Below are positions 16,484-25,650 of a stretch of DNA of 64,000 nt, in pieces. The notes beneath the pieces are model-generated. The model searched no databases, was not told the DNA's origin, and was given only the letters and a program-made list of their open reading frames with translations. Position 1 is the first letter of the stretch, and every line of letters begins with the position of its first letter. Origin of the DNA: an uncultured Eubacterium sp. (lineage in GTDB: Bacteria; Bacillota; Clostridia; Lachnospirales; Lachnospiraceae); the NCBI GenBank assembly GCA_934322085.1, contig CAKRGF010000009.1, positions 1 to 64,000 on the forward strand. The letters are read 5' to 3'. A program made the translations under genes and the position numbers.

Positions 16484-18664
16484 TTATTTATAAATGCGCA
16501 CTTTGCAATAAGCCTTCTTTTTGGATTTATCTTTTGCCTTTGCATAAACTTTAACCGTATGGCCAATTCCCTTTTTCTTTGCACGGACAACACCTTTTTG
16601 TGTTACTTTGGCATATTTTTTATTGGAAACATACCATTTGACTTTTTTATTTGCTGCATTTTTCGGTTTTACGGTGGCATTAAGTTTCAGTTTCTTCTTA
16701 TAACGAAGTTTTGCTTTCTTTTTATTTAGTGTAATTTTGGTTACTAATTTAGCCGCTGTTTTCTTTGTGGCAGTTACCGTATTTGTACTTTGTGTGGCAG
16801 ACGCAGAGGTGTTTGTCTGTGTTGCTGTCTGCAGACAGGCAGGGAGATTTGAAGAAGCTTTACTAATTTTACTTAAATCCAAAATACCACCTGTCATGCA
16901 GTAAGAGGAAAGTCCTGATACCTCCCGTACACAATGCAGCAGACGATTGCGCCGTTCCACAGCAGAATCCTTTGGATATTCGGCGGCAAGAAGTGCCGTG
17001 GCAGCCGATATCTGTGGGGCAGCCATGGAAGTACCATTCATTGAATTGTACTTAATGTAAAGGGCATCGGTCGGGTTCGCGGTTGAAAAGCCAATGTTGT
17101 CAAAATAAATTTTATGTACCGAAGTGAAGTTTCCCTTTAAATATACGATTTGTGCATAAATGGTGTTGCTGCTGTTTATGAAGTAAGCTTGAGTGCTGTA
17201 ATGTGTCCATGAAATTTCTCCATCCTGTTCAATACCCATATCATAGGATACCTGATAGGTGCCGTTGGTTAAGTTCATGTCACCAATATCCATGTAAAGT
17301 GCTAAAGTTGAAGAACTTCTTACAGCATCGATAGAAATACAGTAGGAGCCGCTTCCTGCCTGGTTATGTGAATCTTCGGCAGAGTATTTTTTTTCATTGT
17401 ACAGGATGCTGCCATTGGATTTGCCAATTTCTGATGGGTAATACAAGGTGGCATCATTTGCTGAAAAAGAAGTAAAATATGAACACCGTGCCTTTTTCTC
17501 AACATCCGTATAAACTGAAGGATAAAAAACACCAGCGTTTATTGTGGAAAAAATGTTCTGGCCTGGTGCGAAAAGATGAACTGTTTTTTTACCGTAATCG
17601 GAAAAAGAAGCTTTTTTGTCTGATTGAGTGGAAGCACCTACGGTAATTACATAAGGGCTGTTAAGATCGTAGGGACAATCATTTTGCAATGTACCGGAAT
17701 CGTGGTCTTCGCCATCATTTCCGGCAGCAAAAAGAAACAGGCTTCCATTTTTTCCTATCTGGTCAATCAGCGTCTTCATGGAAGCGGGACTGCTTCCACC
17801 GCCACCCCAGGAACAGTTGATGGCAGCGATATTAGCACCGAGAGTCTGTGCTTTGTAGATGTAATTAAATGCTGCAATAATAGCGGAGTCGCTTGAGGTA
17901 CCAGAGGAATCAAAAATCTTTAGTGCCATCAGTTTTGCATTGCTGATGCCGCGGATTCCCTTGTTATTATCCGATACAGCACTGATGACGCCGGCACAGT
18001 GAGTACCGTGACCGTCCTCATCTTCGTCCATAGGATCACTGTCGTAATCTCCGAAATCATAGCCGTATGTACCCGGAAGCTCTAACTGGTCGTAAGGATT
18101 TTTCCACATGTGAGCGGTTAAATCTTCGTGGGTGTAGTCAATACCGGTATCAACGACTGCAACAATGGTATCGCTGTCGTTACTTGTTTGAATCCGGTTT
18201 TTGTACTGAATACCGGAGGAAGTAGTCTGATAGGCTCCGGTGCCGTCTAAATACCACTGTTCATCGGCATAAGTATCGTTTGTCGTGGCTAATTTATAGC
18301 GGTAGTAATTTGGCTCGGCGGCAACTACATTATCCTGTTTTTTCAGTTTTTCAATAAGTTCTTTCGTTGAATAGGTATCGGAGTGAACCTCTGAAAGATA
18401 GAGATTTTTTCCCTTTTTCTTTTTGACAGGACCAAAATCCCAGCTGTTTTCCACTTCAATATCGGAATCAAAGGATGCGGTTCCCTCTTTGGTAAGTCCG
18501 GTTTGAGAAGAAGCGTTAAGCGTTACAATGGCTTCGCCCTCCACATAGTTATCAGAGGTTTTAGCGGTCTTAGCCTGTTTGGTTACAGCCTGAATTTTAT
18601 GCGGTATGATGCTGCTAAGCAAAAGAGATAAAATCAAAACCGAAATCAGTCCTCTTTTTCGCAT
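16484..18664 (-). CDS. Secreted subtilisin-like serine protease (S8) with C-terminal Ig-like module
   Basis: This 726-aa protease has a signal peptide (about 1-26), an I9-like propeptide (about 40-115), and an S8 domain with Asp in VAVVDTGIDYTHEDL (near 165), His in GHGTHCAGV (near 217) and Ser in NGTSMAAPQ (near 541). The His-Ser distance is about 325 residues; ordinary subtilisins have about 160. A beta-rich insert of roughly 150 residues (about 370-525, aromatic and Ser/Thr-rich) accounts for it and looks like a jelly-roll or carbohydrate-binding fold. After residue 600 come a Thr-rich linker and a lysine-rich BIG2-like module. Start 18664 follows AAAGGAG. Probably degrades extracellular protein. 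Confidence 0.92.
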   Translation of the reverse strand: MRKRGLISVLILSLLLSSIIPHKIQAVTKQAKTAKTSDNYVEGEAIVTLNASSQTGLTKEGTASFDSDIEVENSWDFGPVKKKKGKNLYLSEVHSDTYSTKELIEKLKKQDNVVAAEPNYYRYKLATTNDTYADEQWYLDGTGAYQTTSSGIQYKNRIQTSNDSDTIVAVVDTGIDYTHEDLTAHMWKNPYDQLELPGTYGYDFGDYDSDPMDEDEDGHGTHCAGVISAVSDNNKGIRGISNAKLMALKIFDSSGTSSDSAIIAAFNYIYKAQTLGANIAAINCSWGGGGSSPASMKTLIDQIGKNGSLFLFAAGNDGEDHDSGTLQNDCPYDLNSPYVITVGASTQSDKKASFSDYGKKTVHLFAPGQNIFSTINAGVFYPSVYTDVEKKARCSYFTSFSANDATLYYPSEIGKSNGSILYNEKKYSAEDSHNQAGSGSYCISIDAVRSSSTLALYMDIGDMNLTNGTYQVSYDMGIEQDGEISWTHYSTQAYFINSSNTIYAQIVYLKGNFTSVHKIYFDNIGFSTANPTDALYIKYNSMNGTSMAAPQISAATALLAAEYPKDSAVERRNRLLHCVREVSGLSSYCMTGGILDLSKISKASSNLPACLQTATQTNTSASATQSTNTVTATKKTAAKLVTKITLNKKKAKLRYKKKLKLNATVKPKNAANKKVKWYVSNKKYAKVTQKGVVRAKKKGIGHTVKVYAKAKDKSKKKAYCKVRIYK

Positions 18665-18790
18665 AATTTCACGCTCCTTTCTCAAATAATCATTGCGTCA
18701 AATGGCAATAACTGATATGATAGAAATAACGATTTATGATGATAAGTATACGAAAAAAATGTGAAAAAATTAAGTCGAGGAGGTAGCAGC

Positions 18791-19876
18791 ATGTTATTTG
18801 TGAAAGTAGATGAACTCAAGCCCGGAATGCGCTTAGGAAAACCAATCTACAATAAAAATGGAGTTTTGTTGTATGACCGTGATACAAAACTTACGATGCA
18901 GGCGATTTACGGAATTAAAAATTTTAGGCTTTTAGGTCTGTACATACTTGAGCCGGCAGAACCGGTTCCGCCGATGTCGGAGGATGATATTAACTTTGAG
19001 CGTTTCCAGACGATGGCGGTTTTTAGTATCCGCGAAGATTTGGATTTGATTGATTCCGGAAAAAAAGACAAAGGGCTTGACTGGCTGTGCAGTCTTATCA
19101 TAAAGAATTATGGAGACTTAAACCATAAGATTAATTTTGTGCAGAGTCTGCGAAGCAGTGAAGATTATATTTATAAACATGTTTTGAATGTTGCTATTTT
19201 GTCCGCCATTATTGCCGGTCAGATGGGCTTCCCGGTTGGACGGATTAATCTCCTTGTGAAGTCTGCTATTCTGCATGATATCGGTGCCCTGAAATTACAG
19301 CAGTTACCGGATGCGGAAGATTTAGATGATGGCACGAAAGAAGTCGTTAAGAAAAACACACAGGAGACATTAGCCCGATATGGTGATTTGGATGAGGAAG
19401 TTCTGCGCCTCATTACCCAGATGCAGGAGCTTTATACAAGAGAGAGCGATGCAGAGATTCCGGCAGCGATACAAGAGAGCGTGAATGCAAATATCCTCTA
19501 TGTGGCAGATGCGTATGACCGTATGACCGCAATGAAGTCTTTTGAGGAGCCGACTTCGGAAGTGAAAGCGGTGCGCGAACTTCTTGCGGATGAGGAGCGT
19601 TATAATAAGAAAATAGTAAATGCTTTGATTCACGGTATTTCTATTTTGTATCCGGGTGTATGTGTTGAATTGTCAAATGGAGAAAAAGGATTGGTTATCA
19701 CAGAAAATGAGGATAATATTTTCGAGCCGATTGTCCTTGATTTCCGTAACAATAATTTGTACGATTTGTCGGATCCGTCCGTGAAACAGACGGTTGAAAT
19801 TGCCGATGTCATGAAAACGATGGATAACCGAATTAAACTGGATAAAAGTCTGTTAGAAGAGTATCAGGCAAATTAG
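18791..19876 (+). CDS. HD-domain protein related to HD-GYP phosphodiesterases, degenerate active site
   Basis: The 361-aa protein opens with the module typical of Firmicute HD-GYP proteins (VDELKPGMRLGKPIYNKNG). A helical HD domain follows: IYKHVLNVAILS near 130 and LHDIG near 160. HD-GYP enzymes hydrolyse cyclic-di-GMP, but the second metal block here is changed: the HHE step reads QMQE and no GYP loop is present, so catalysis is doubtful and a binding or signalling role is possible. A C-terminal beta domain (about 285-345) is also usual for the family. The start at 18791 follows GAGGAGG. It begins the flagellar block, which fits control of motility by cyclic-di-GMP. Confidence 0.8.
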   Translation: MLFVKVDELKPGMRLGKPIYNKNGVLLYDRDTKLTMQAIYGIKNFRLLGLYILEPAEPVPPMSEDDINFERFQTMAVFSIREDLDLIDSGKKDKGLDWLCSLIIKNYGDLNHKINFVQSLRSSEDYIYKHVLNVAILSAIIAGQMGFPVGRINLLVKSAILHDIGALKLQQLPDAEDLDDGTKEVVKKNTQETLARYGDLDEEVLRLITQMQELYTRESDAEIPAAIQESVNANILYVADAYDRMTAMKSFEEPTSEVKAVRELLADEERYNKKIVNALIHGISILYPGVCVELSNGEKGLVITENEDNIFEPIVLDFRNNNLYDLSDPSVKQTVEIADVMKTMDNRIKLDKSLLEEYQAN

Positions 19877-19935
19877 GAAGAGATACTAAAGATTTCCGCT
19901 GGATTGTCCGAGATATAAGTATAAGGATTTAGAAA

Positions 19936-22791
19936 GTGAGCGTGAAATCTATGGATATTTCGACCAATCGGATTTCCCTTACCTTTGATGACACGGAAAG
20001 AATGGAGAAAAAAAACGTGTCTGTACAAGACGCCAAGGATGGCGGCATCTCCCAGATTCAGGTGGGAGCGACAATGGATTGTTCCATACAAGAGGCGGGG
20101 AAACACCACATTGTGTATACGGAAGCAGAAGCAAAACAATTACAGAAACAAAATATGGTGCCTTTAGACGATACGCAGATGTCACCGGCGGATTTTATCA
20201 GCCGCTGCATGACAGGAAAAGATGCAAAAGCAGTTTCGGAAGATGGGACACCGTTAGAAGAATATACTTCATCTCAGCTTGAGCGGGCGGTCACAAGGAT
20301 TAAGAAAGAACGTCATGAGAAGCAGGAGGCTGTCGAGCGTGAAGTGTCAAAACAGCGGGAAAAAGATGAGGCGGTAAGCGAAAATGCCGCTCAGTTAGCT
20401 GTGGATGGTAACGTCCCAGACGTTGTGATTGACCAGTTGTTGGACAGTGACCTGCCGGTGACGGAAGAAAATGTGGCGAAGCTTTCGCATGCCGTAGATA
20501 TGGCATCGGAAATCCGTTCTTTTTCGGACGCTGCGATGAAGTTTTTTATTGACAATGAAAATACAATTCTTACACCGGAAAATATTAATGCTAGTGTTCA
20601 TGGGGCCGTGGAAGGTGAAGAGAATCTATCGTCCGAGGAAAATGATTTTTCACTTGTGGAGAATCAGATTCGCAGCCGCTTAGAAGAGAGCGGGATGGAA
20701 GCGGATGACGAAAACATGGCAGCAGCGAAGTGGCTGTATGAAGAAGATTTACCGGTAACGGCAGAAAATGTGGCACTTTCTTCGCAGGTAAAAGAATTAA
20801 AAGAAACTAAAGATTCGGTTTTGACGGCACGAATTGCTGATCAGATGGCGGAAGGTGTGCAGCTGGAAAAAGCGAATTTAATAAAATTGTCAGTGGCAGA
20901 GGCTGTTCGTTTTAAGAGAAGGCTGGCGGAGACCCAGCTTACGATGACTGTGGATGCCATCCGCACGATGTCAGAAAAAGGAATTTCAATTGATGTCACG
21001 AAATTGGAAGATGTGGTTGAAAAACTTAGAGCAGCGGAAAAAGAGGCTTATCAGTCGGAGCTTTTTAATGCAGACTTACCGGTGACAGAAGAAAATATCA
21101 GTACGCTGAAAGAAACCTGTCAGGCGGCAAAACAGATTTTGTCTGCACCGGTTGAGTTTATGGGATATGCATTTACTCAGGGGGTGGAGGATACGCTTTC
21201 TTCCCTGTCGTCTAAGGCAGAGGCGTTTACCTCTTCGTTTGATATGGTGGAAAACCGCTATGAGTCGGTGGGAACGGAAGTCCGCAGAGATTTGGGCGAT
21301 TCCCTCACAAAAGCATTTTCTAATATTGATACGCTGCTTGAGGAAGCAGGTTTTGAGATAACAGCGAGAAATGAGCGGGCGGTTCGCGCTCTTGCTTATA
21401 ATCAGATGCCTTTAACCGAGGAAAATCTGGTTTCTGTTAAAGAGTATGATGAGCGTGTTACGAAGCTGATGAAAAATATGAAGCCGGAAGTTGTTTGTGA
21501 GCTGATACGGAAAGGCGAGAATCCGTTAGAAAAGACACTAGATGAATTGCAGAATGACGTGAATGAGATTTTAGCCCAAAATGATGTAGAAGATATTTCT
21601 TTCCGGAAGTATTTGTGGAAGATGGATCACACGGATGGTCTTACGGAAGATGAGCGTGAAACGATGATTGGCGTTTACCGCCTTCTTCATCAAATCGAAA
21701 AAAGTGATGGGGCGGCAGCCGCCCAGGTGTTAAATGAGGGAAAAGAATTATCGCTTTCTTCCCTTCTGTCGGCAGTCCGCACACGGAAAAAAGCCGGAAT
21801 GGACGTTTCGGTGGATGATTCGTTTGGCATGGAAAAAAAAGTGATTGCTTCGAAAAATTCCATTTCCGAGCAGATTTACACAGCATATGGACAAAATCTT
21901 GCGGCAGACTTGGCGGAAAGATTGTCACCTCAGGTATTAAAAGAGGCAATGGATGGAAATGAGGAAATTTCAGCAGAGGCATTATTGGAGCAGTGTGAAG
22001 AAAAAGGAATTGCAGAGGAAAATGCCTTTTATGAGAATGAAGTGCGCTCTGTCCGCGAGGCGGCAGCAAAGAGTGAGTCAGAGGTGATAAATTTTTTAGA
22101 AGCACTTGATTTGCCGGCGACACTTTCCAATCTTTCGCTTGTGCAGGAATTTCGGCAGATGGGTGCCGGTAAATGGCACGATTTGTGGAAGGAAGAGGAT
22201 ACCGATGCGGTCCTTGACGCGATGGAAGAGCCGGATTCGCTGGATGGCGTTTTTGAGAAAATTGAAGAAAACATGCAAAAAGAACTAGCGGGAAGACAGG
22301 AATCAGACGATATAACATATGATGAAATTACATGGCAGAATCAGATGTCCCGCTTGTTTACATTCCATAACGTGATGCGTCGCTGTCAGATTTATGAAGT
22401 GCCGATATTGACGGAATTTGGAATTACGACTTGTAATATTACAATTCAGGAAGGCGTGGAAAAAGAAAAGGGTAGTATTGAGATTGCTATGGATTCTATG
22501 GAATTTGGCAGGTTACAGGCTAGTTTTAAGGTAAAAGAGAAAAAGGTAAACGGCTTTGTAACCGTAGAGGATGAAACGAGTGTTTCCTCCTGCCAAGAGC
22601 GCATGGATGCATTTGAAAAGGAATTGGAAGAGATTGGTTTTACAATGGATGGTAATACCCTGATTACGGGGCAAAGGACGTCTCTTTCCGTAGGAAATAA
22701 AGAAGAAGGTGCAAAAAATCAGGATTTGTACCGGATTGCCAGATTATTTGTGGTAACCATGAACAGAAAGGACGATGACAATGAAAATTAA
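19936..22791 (+). CDS. Large FliK-like/DUF6240-type flagellar protein with LPVTEEN repeats
   Basis: This acidic, largely helical 951-aa protein carries a recurring (D/Q)(L/M)P(V/L)T(E/A)EN motif near residues 171, 270, 379 and 490, with weaker copies near 209, 303 and 724, spaced about 40-110 residues apart. The last 130 residues (MEFGRLQASFKVKEKK near 850, then a helix pair) look like the C-terminal domain of the flagellar hook-length protein FliK. It resembles proteins that sit just before flagellin in other Lachnospiraceae. The start is GTG at 19936 with AAGGA 8 nt ahead. Its 3' end overlaps the flagellin start by 11 nt, implying coupling. Role as a ruler or export-switch protein is inference. 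Confidence 0.65.
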   Translation: MSVKSMDISTNRISLTFDDTERMEKKNVSVQDAKDGGISQIQVGATMDCSIQEAGKHHIVYTEAEAKQLQKQNMVPLDDTQMSPADFISRCMTGKDAKAVSEDGTPLEEYTSSQLERAVTRIKKERHEKQEAVEREVSKQREKDEAVSENAAQLAVDGNVPDVVIDQLLDSDLPVTEENVAKLSHAVDMASEIRSFSDAAMKFFIDNENTILTPENINASVHGAVEGEENLSSEENDFSLVENQIRSRLEESGMEADDENMAAAKWLYEEDLPVTAENVALSSQVKELKETKDSVLTARIADQMAEGVQLEKANLIKLSVAEAVRFKRRLAETQLTMTVDAIRTMSEKGISIDVTKLEDVVEKLRAAEKEAYQSELFNADLPVTEENISTLKETCQAAKQILSAPVEFMGYAFTQGVEDTLSSLSSKAEAFTSSFDMVENRYESVGTEVRRDLGDSLTKAFSNIDTLLEEAGFEITARNERAVRALAYNQMPLTEENLVSVKEYDERVTKLMKNMKPEVVCELIRKGENPLEKTLDELQNDVNEILAQNDVEDISFRKYLWKMDHTDGLTEDERETMIGVYRLLHQIEKSDGAAAAQVLNEGKELSLSSLLSAVRTRKKAGMDVSVDDSFGMEKKVIASKNSISEQIYTAYGQNLAADLAERLSPQVLKEAMDGNEEISAEALLEQCEEKGIAEENAFYENEVRSVREAAAKSESEVINFLEALDLPATLSNLSLVQEFRQMGAGKWHDLWKEEDTDAVLDAMEEPDSLDGVFEKIEENMQKELAGRQESDDITYDEITWQNQMSRLFTFHNVMRRCQIYEVPILTEFGITTCNITIQEGVEKEKGSIEIAMDSMEFGRLQASFKVKEKKVNGFVTVEDETSVSSCQERMDAFEKELEEIGFTMDGNTLITGQRTSLSVGNKEEGAKNQDLYRIARLFVVTMNRKDDDNEN

Positions 22792-24205
22792 TACAAACAT
22801 TTCGGCGCTTCGCGCAAATTTTAACTTGAACAGTGTACAGTCACAGTTGACAGCAAGTACAAACAAATTATCTTCCGGCTACCGGATTACAAAAGCGGCA
22901 GACGATGCGGCAGGAATGGCAATTTCCCAGAAAATGCACGCACAGATCCGCGGACTCCAGAGAGCTTCCAAAAACGGCTCGGATGGTGTTTCATTCATTC
23001 AGACAACAGAAGGTGTTCTCTCTGAAATTGAAAATATGTTACAGCGCTGCCGTGAACTTTCGGTACAGGCGGCAAACGGCAGTGTGACAACGATTGAAGA
23101 TAAACAGGCACTGCAAAATGAGATTGATTCTTTGATGGCAGAAATCGACCGTTTGTCAAAAGATACTGAGTATAATACGATGAGTGTGTTAGATGGTTCC
23201 TGCTGCCGACAGTCCTCATCCAACAATGTTGGTGTGAAATTGATTGATGCCAGTGATGATGTGGCATTAACCGGTTATAAATTTAAGATTGTATCCGAGG
23301 CAACACAAGCAACTGCAAAAACAGGTGCACTTGGATTTGCACCAACAGATGTAGTTGATAAGGCGACTGCAGGACAGATTCAGATTAATGGTGAAGTGAT
23401 TGATATTAAGGAAGGTCAGACTTTTGAAGATGTTTATGCAAACATTCGTGATTACTGTGAAATGATGAATGTTGATGTGGTTCCGGTAAATGCCGCCGGT
23501 GTGGAGTGTGAACTGGCTGCGGCGACAAATCTTTCCTTTACCTCGGTTATTTACGGTGCATCCCAGAAGTTAAATATTACAACGGATAATGCAAATCTGG
23601 CACAGAAACTTGGTATTAACGGTGTGCAGACAACGGAGGGTACGGATGCAAAAGTAACACTTGATACGACTTCCGGATTTTCAAATACGGCAACGGTATT
23701 TGTCAATGGCGGACAGATGGAAGTGTCGGACCGCGACGGATTCCGTATGTTATTTGATATTTCCGATGCAAAAGCCGGTTCGGATGCTACGGTTACCATG
23801 TTAGATGCCGGTTATGTTGCAATCCAGATTGGAGCCAATGAAGGACAGAGCATTAACATTTCGATTCCTTGCGTGAATACAAAGACGCTGGATATTGAAA
23901 ACTGCAACGTATGTACCGTGGCAGGGGCTTCTTCCTCAATTTCAGCTTTTGATGATGCGATTCAGCAGGTTTCTTCCATTCGTGCTAAACTTGGTGCTTA
24001 CCAGAACCGTCTGGATTCTGCAATTTCAAGTCTTGATGAGACTTCACAGAATTTGACGGAAGCATGCTCACGTATTGAGGATGTGGATATGTCGGAAGAA
24101 ATGACAAAATATACACAGTACAGCGTATTAGTGCAGGCAGGTACTTCAATGTTAGCACAGGCGAACAACCAGCCACAGACGATTTTACAGATTCTTCAGG
24201 GATAA
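22781..24205 (+). CDS. hag: Flagellin
   Basis: This 474-aa filament subunit has conserved D0/D1 ends: MKINTNISALRANFNLN at the start, KLSSGYRITKAADDAAGMAIS near 30, and at the C-terminus ARIEDVDMSEEMTKY-like and QANNQPQTILQILQG. The middle (about 145-390) is variable and surface-exposed. It carries several Cys (a Cys pair near 145 and others), which is uncommon for flagellins. The start at 22781 follows AAGGA and lies inside the upstream reading frame; an ATG two codons earlier is possible but worse spaced. FliS, its export chaperone, comes 29 nt later. Confidence 0.95.
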   Translation: MKINTNISALRANFNLNSVQSQLTASTNKLSSGYRITKAADDAAGMAISQKMHAQIRGLQRASKNGSDGVSFIQTTEGVLSEIENMLQRCRELSVQAANGSVTTIEDKQALQNEIDSLMAEIDRLSKDTEYNTMSVLDGSCCRQSSSNNVGVKLIDASDDVALTGYKFKIVSEATQATAKTGALGFAPTDVVDKATAGQIQINGEVIDIKEGQTFEDVYANIRDYCEMMNVDVVPVNAAGVECELAAATNLSFTSVIYGASQKLNITTDNANLAQKLGINGVQTTEGTDAKVTLDTTSGFSNTATVFVNGGQMEVSDRDGFRMLFDISDAKAGSDATVTMLDAGYVAIQIGANEGQSINISIPCVNTKTLDIENCNVCTVAGASSSISAFDDAIQQVSSIRAKLGAYQNRLDSAISSLDETSQNLTEACSRIEDVDMSEEMTKYTQYSVLVQAGTSMLAQANNQPQTILQILQG

Positions 24206-24234
24206 AAAAATCCCGCGAATAGGAGGAAGATGGC

Positions 24235-24714
24235 ATGGAAAAAGAACGGTTACAGGAATATGCAGCGCGTGTGACACAGGCAAACCGAAGTGAACTTGTT
24301 GTGATTATTTATGAGGCAACACTTGCCAGTATAGAAGAGGGGAAAAATTATTTAAAACAGGGAGAAATTGAAGCGGCGCGCCATGAAATTGAACGTGCGC
24401 GCAGTATGATTACGGAGTTGATGGGAAGTTTAGACTTACAGTATGAGATTTCCCATTATCTTCGCCAGTTATATGTGTTTGCGTACCGGGAACTTTGTCA
24501 GGGCATCGCAAACAGAGATCCGGAGCAGTTGAATCATGCAACGGATATTTTTGAAGCGCTTCTCCCTTCTTTTAAAGAAGTTGCGAAACAGGATGACTCC
24601 GAAGCCGTTATGAAAAACGTGCAGACAATTTATGCCGGCCTCACATACGGGCGTGGAACGCTCAATGAGACGATTGATAGCGGGGCTGATGCAAATCGTG
24701 GATTTGAGGCGTAA
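24235..24714 (+). CDS. fliS: Flagellin export chaperone FliS
   Basis: The 159-aa four-helix protein binds the C-terminal D0 helix of flagellin and stops it from polymerising in the cytoplasm. The family pattern is visible: LVVIIYEATLASIEEGKNYL near 20, ARSMITELMGSLD near 60 and the LRQLYVFAYRELCQGI helix near 80. It follows flagellin with AGGAGG before the ATG. Its last 53 bases overlap the 3' end of a DUF2508 gene on the other strand. It is about 30 residues longer than usual because of a tail that runs through this overlap. Confidence 0.9.
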   Translation: MEKERLQEYAARVTQANRSELVVIIYEATLASIEEGKNYLKQGEIEAARHEIERARSMITELMGSLDLQYEISHYLRQLYVFAYRELCQGIANRDPEQLNHATDIFEALLPSFKEVAKQDDSEAVMKNVQTIYAGLTYGRGTLNETIDSGADANRGFEA

Positions 24715-24928
24715 ATTCGGCGTTTGTCTGAATGCTTTGCACTTGGCGCAGTAAATATTTATACCGGAAAGACAGCGCGTTGATTTCATAGATATAACTG
24801 TCAATTAAATCCGGGTCACATACATTTTCAAAATTGGAATGGGCGGTTTCAAGCGCCTGTTGTAAGGACTCAATTTCCTGCATAAGCTCGGCTTTTGCCT
24901 GGCATGCAGGATTTTTTTTATTCTTCAT
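24662..24928 (-). CDS. DUF2508 (YaaL-like) protein, 88 aa
   Basis: The conserved segment DPDLIDSYIYEINALSFRYKYLLRQVK-like near residues 40-65 marks DUF2508, a helical family related to YaaL of Bacillus. The role is unknown. Start 24928 has AAAGGAG ahead; an in-frame start ten codons earlier lacks one. The final ~17 residues are encoded opposite the end of fliS, so the two genes converge and overlap by 53 bp. No terminator was seen between them. Confidence 0.75.
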   Translation of the reverse strand: MKNKKNPACQAKAELMQEIESLQQALETAHSNFENVCDPDLIDSYIYEINALSFRYKYLLRQVQSIQTNAEFTPQIHDLHQPRYQSSH

Positions 24929-25037
24929 TTTATACTCTCCTTTACGATAAAAAATCACAAATACTTAGTAACAGTATAGTCAAAAAATGGAAAGGTTATG
25001 CATGTTATCTTGTGTCGTAAAACGCTTTAAAAAGTTG

Positions 25038-25066
25038 TTGACAAGGGGGTATACAGCGTGTTAAAT
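25038..25066 (+). promoter_or_regulatory. Promoter of the Tad pilus operon
   Basis: A perfect TTGACA (25038-25043), 17-nt spacer and TTAAAT (25061-25066) lie 30 nt before the first pilus gene. The spacer contains GGGGGTATAC, which might bind a regulator. Confidence 0.65.
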
Positions 25067-25096
25067 TTGTAGCACATCATAGATGGGAGGTGAGTG

Positions 25097-25603
25097 ATGG
25101 CTTTAGTTTACGAGTTGATTTTTCTTGTTCTCGTACCGGCATCTCTCTTCGATTTATGGCAGTACCGTGTGCCAAATGCACTTTGTTTTGCCGCTCTTGT
25201 GATAAGTTTTACCTGGCATCTGGACAGGATATCGGCAGTTTGGATTTCTTCCTGGCTTGCTGGAATTATCATTCCGTTTTCTGTTAGTTTTATATTTTAT
25301 GTCTGCCACGTATTCGGGGCATCCGATAGTAAATTAATTTCTGTTATAGGAGCATTCCTGGGGTTTAGGGCTGCGCTCCGTATCCTTGTTTATTCTATTT
25401 TTATTGGTGCCATTATGGCGCTGTTTAAGATGATTTGGCGGAAGAATATGTTTCGCCGGTTTCGCTATTTATTTCAATTTATGAAAAGTGACAAAAAAAT
25501 ACGAAATAATAATCCCTATTATGACATGAGACGAGATGGTGAAGATGGTGTCATTCCTTTTTGTATTGCCATATCCATTGCCGCCTTATGGGAAATGTTT
25601 TAG
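25097..25603 (+). CDS. Prepilin peptidase, TadV/CpaA type (first copy)
   Basis: The 168-aa integral membrane aspartyl peptidase (A24) cleaves type IVb prepilins. The two catalytic Asp lie in LFDLWQYRVPN (near 19) and FGASDSKLISVIGA (near 78; the usual GxGD is GASD). About four membrane helices are visible, followed by a charged tail of ~45 residues. There is no N-terminal methylase domain, as is normal for Tad systems. The start at 25097 follows GGGAGG. It opens the Tad operon; a second A24 gene comes at 33023. Confidence 0.85.
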   Translation: MALVYELIFLVLVPASLFDLWQYRVPNALCFAALVISFTWHLDRISAVWISSWLAGIIIPFSVSFIFYVCHVFGASDSKLISVIGAFLGFRAALRILVYSIFIGAIMALFKMIWRKNMFRRFRYLFQFMKSDKKIRNNNPYYDMRRDGEDGVIPFCIAISIAALWEMF

Positions 25604-25650
25604 GGAAACTGCCCTCTCAAATGGAAGGTAATGGAAAAAGGAGGTTTTGG

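Noticed and set aside
21641..22318. 225-codon minus-strand frame opposite the FliK-like gene
   Set aside because: No ribosome site; Pro/His/Leu-rich content typical of the antisense of an acidic gene.
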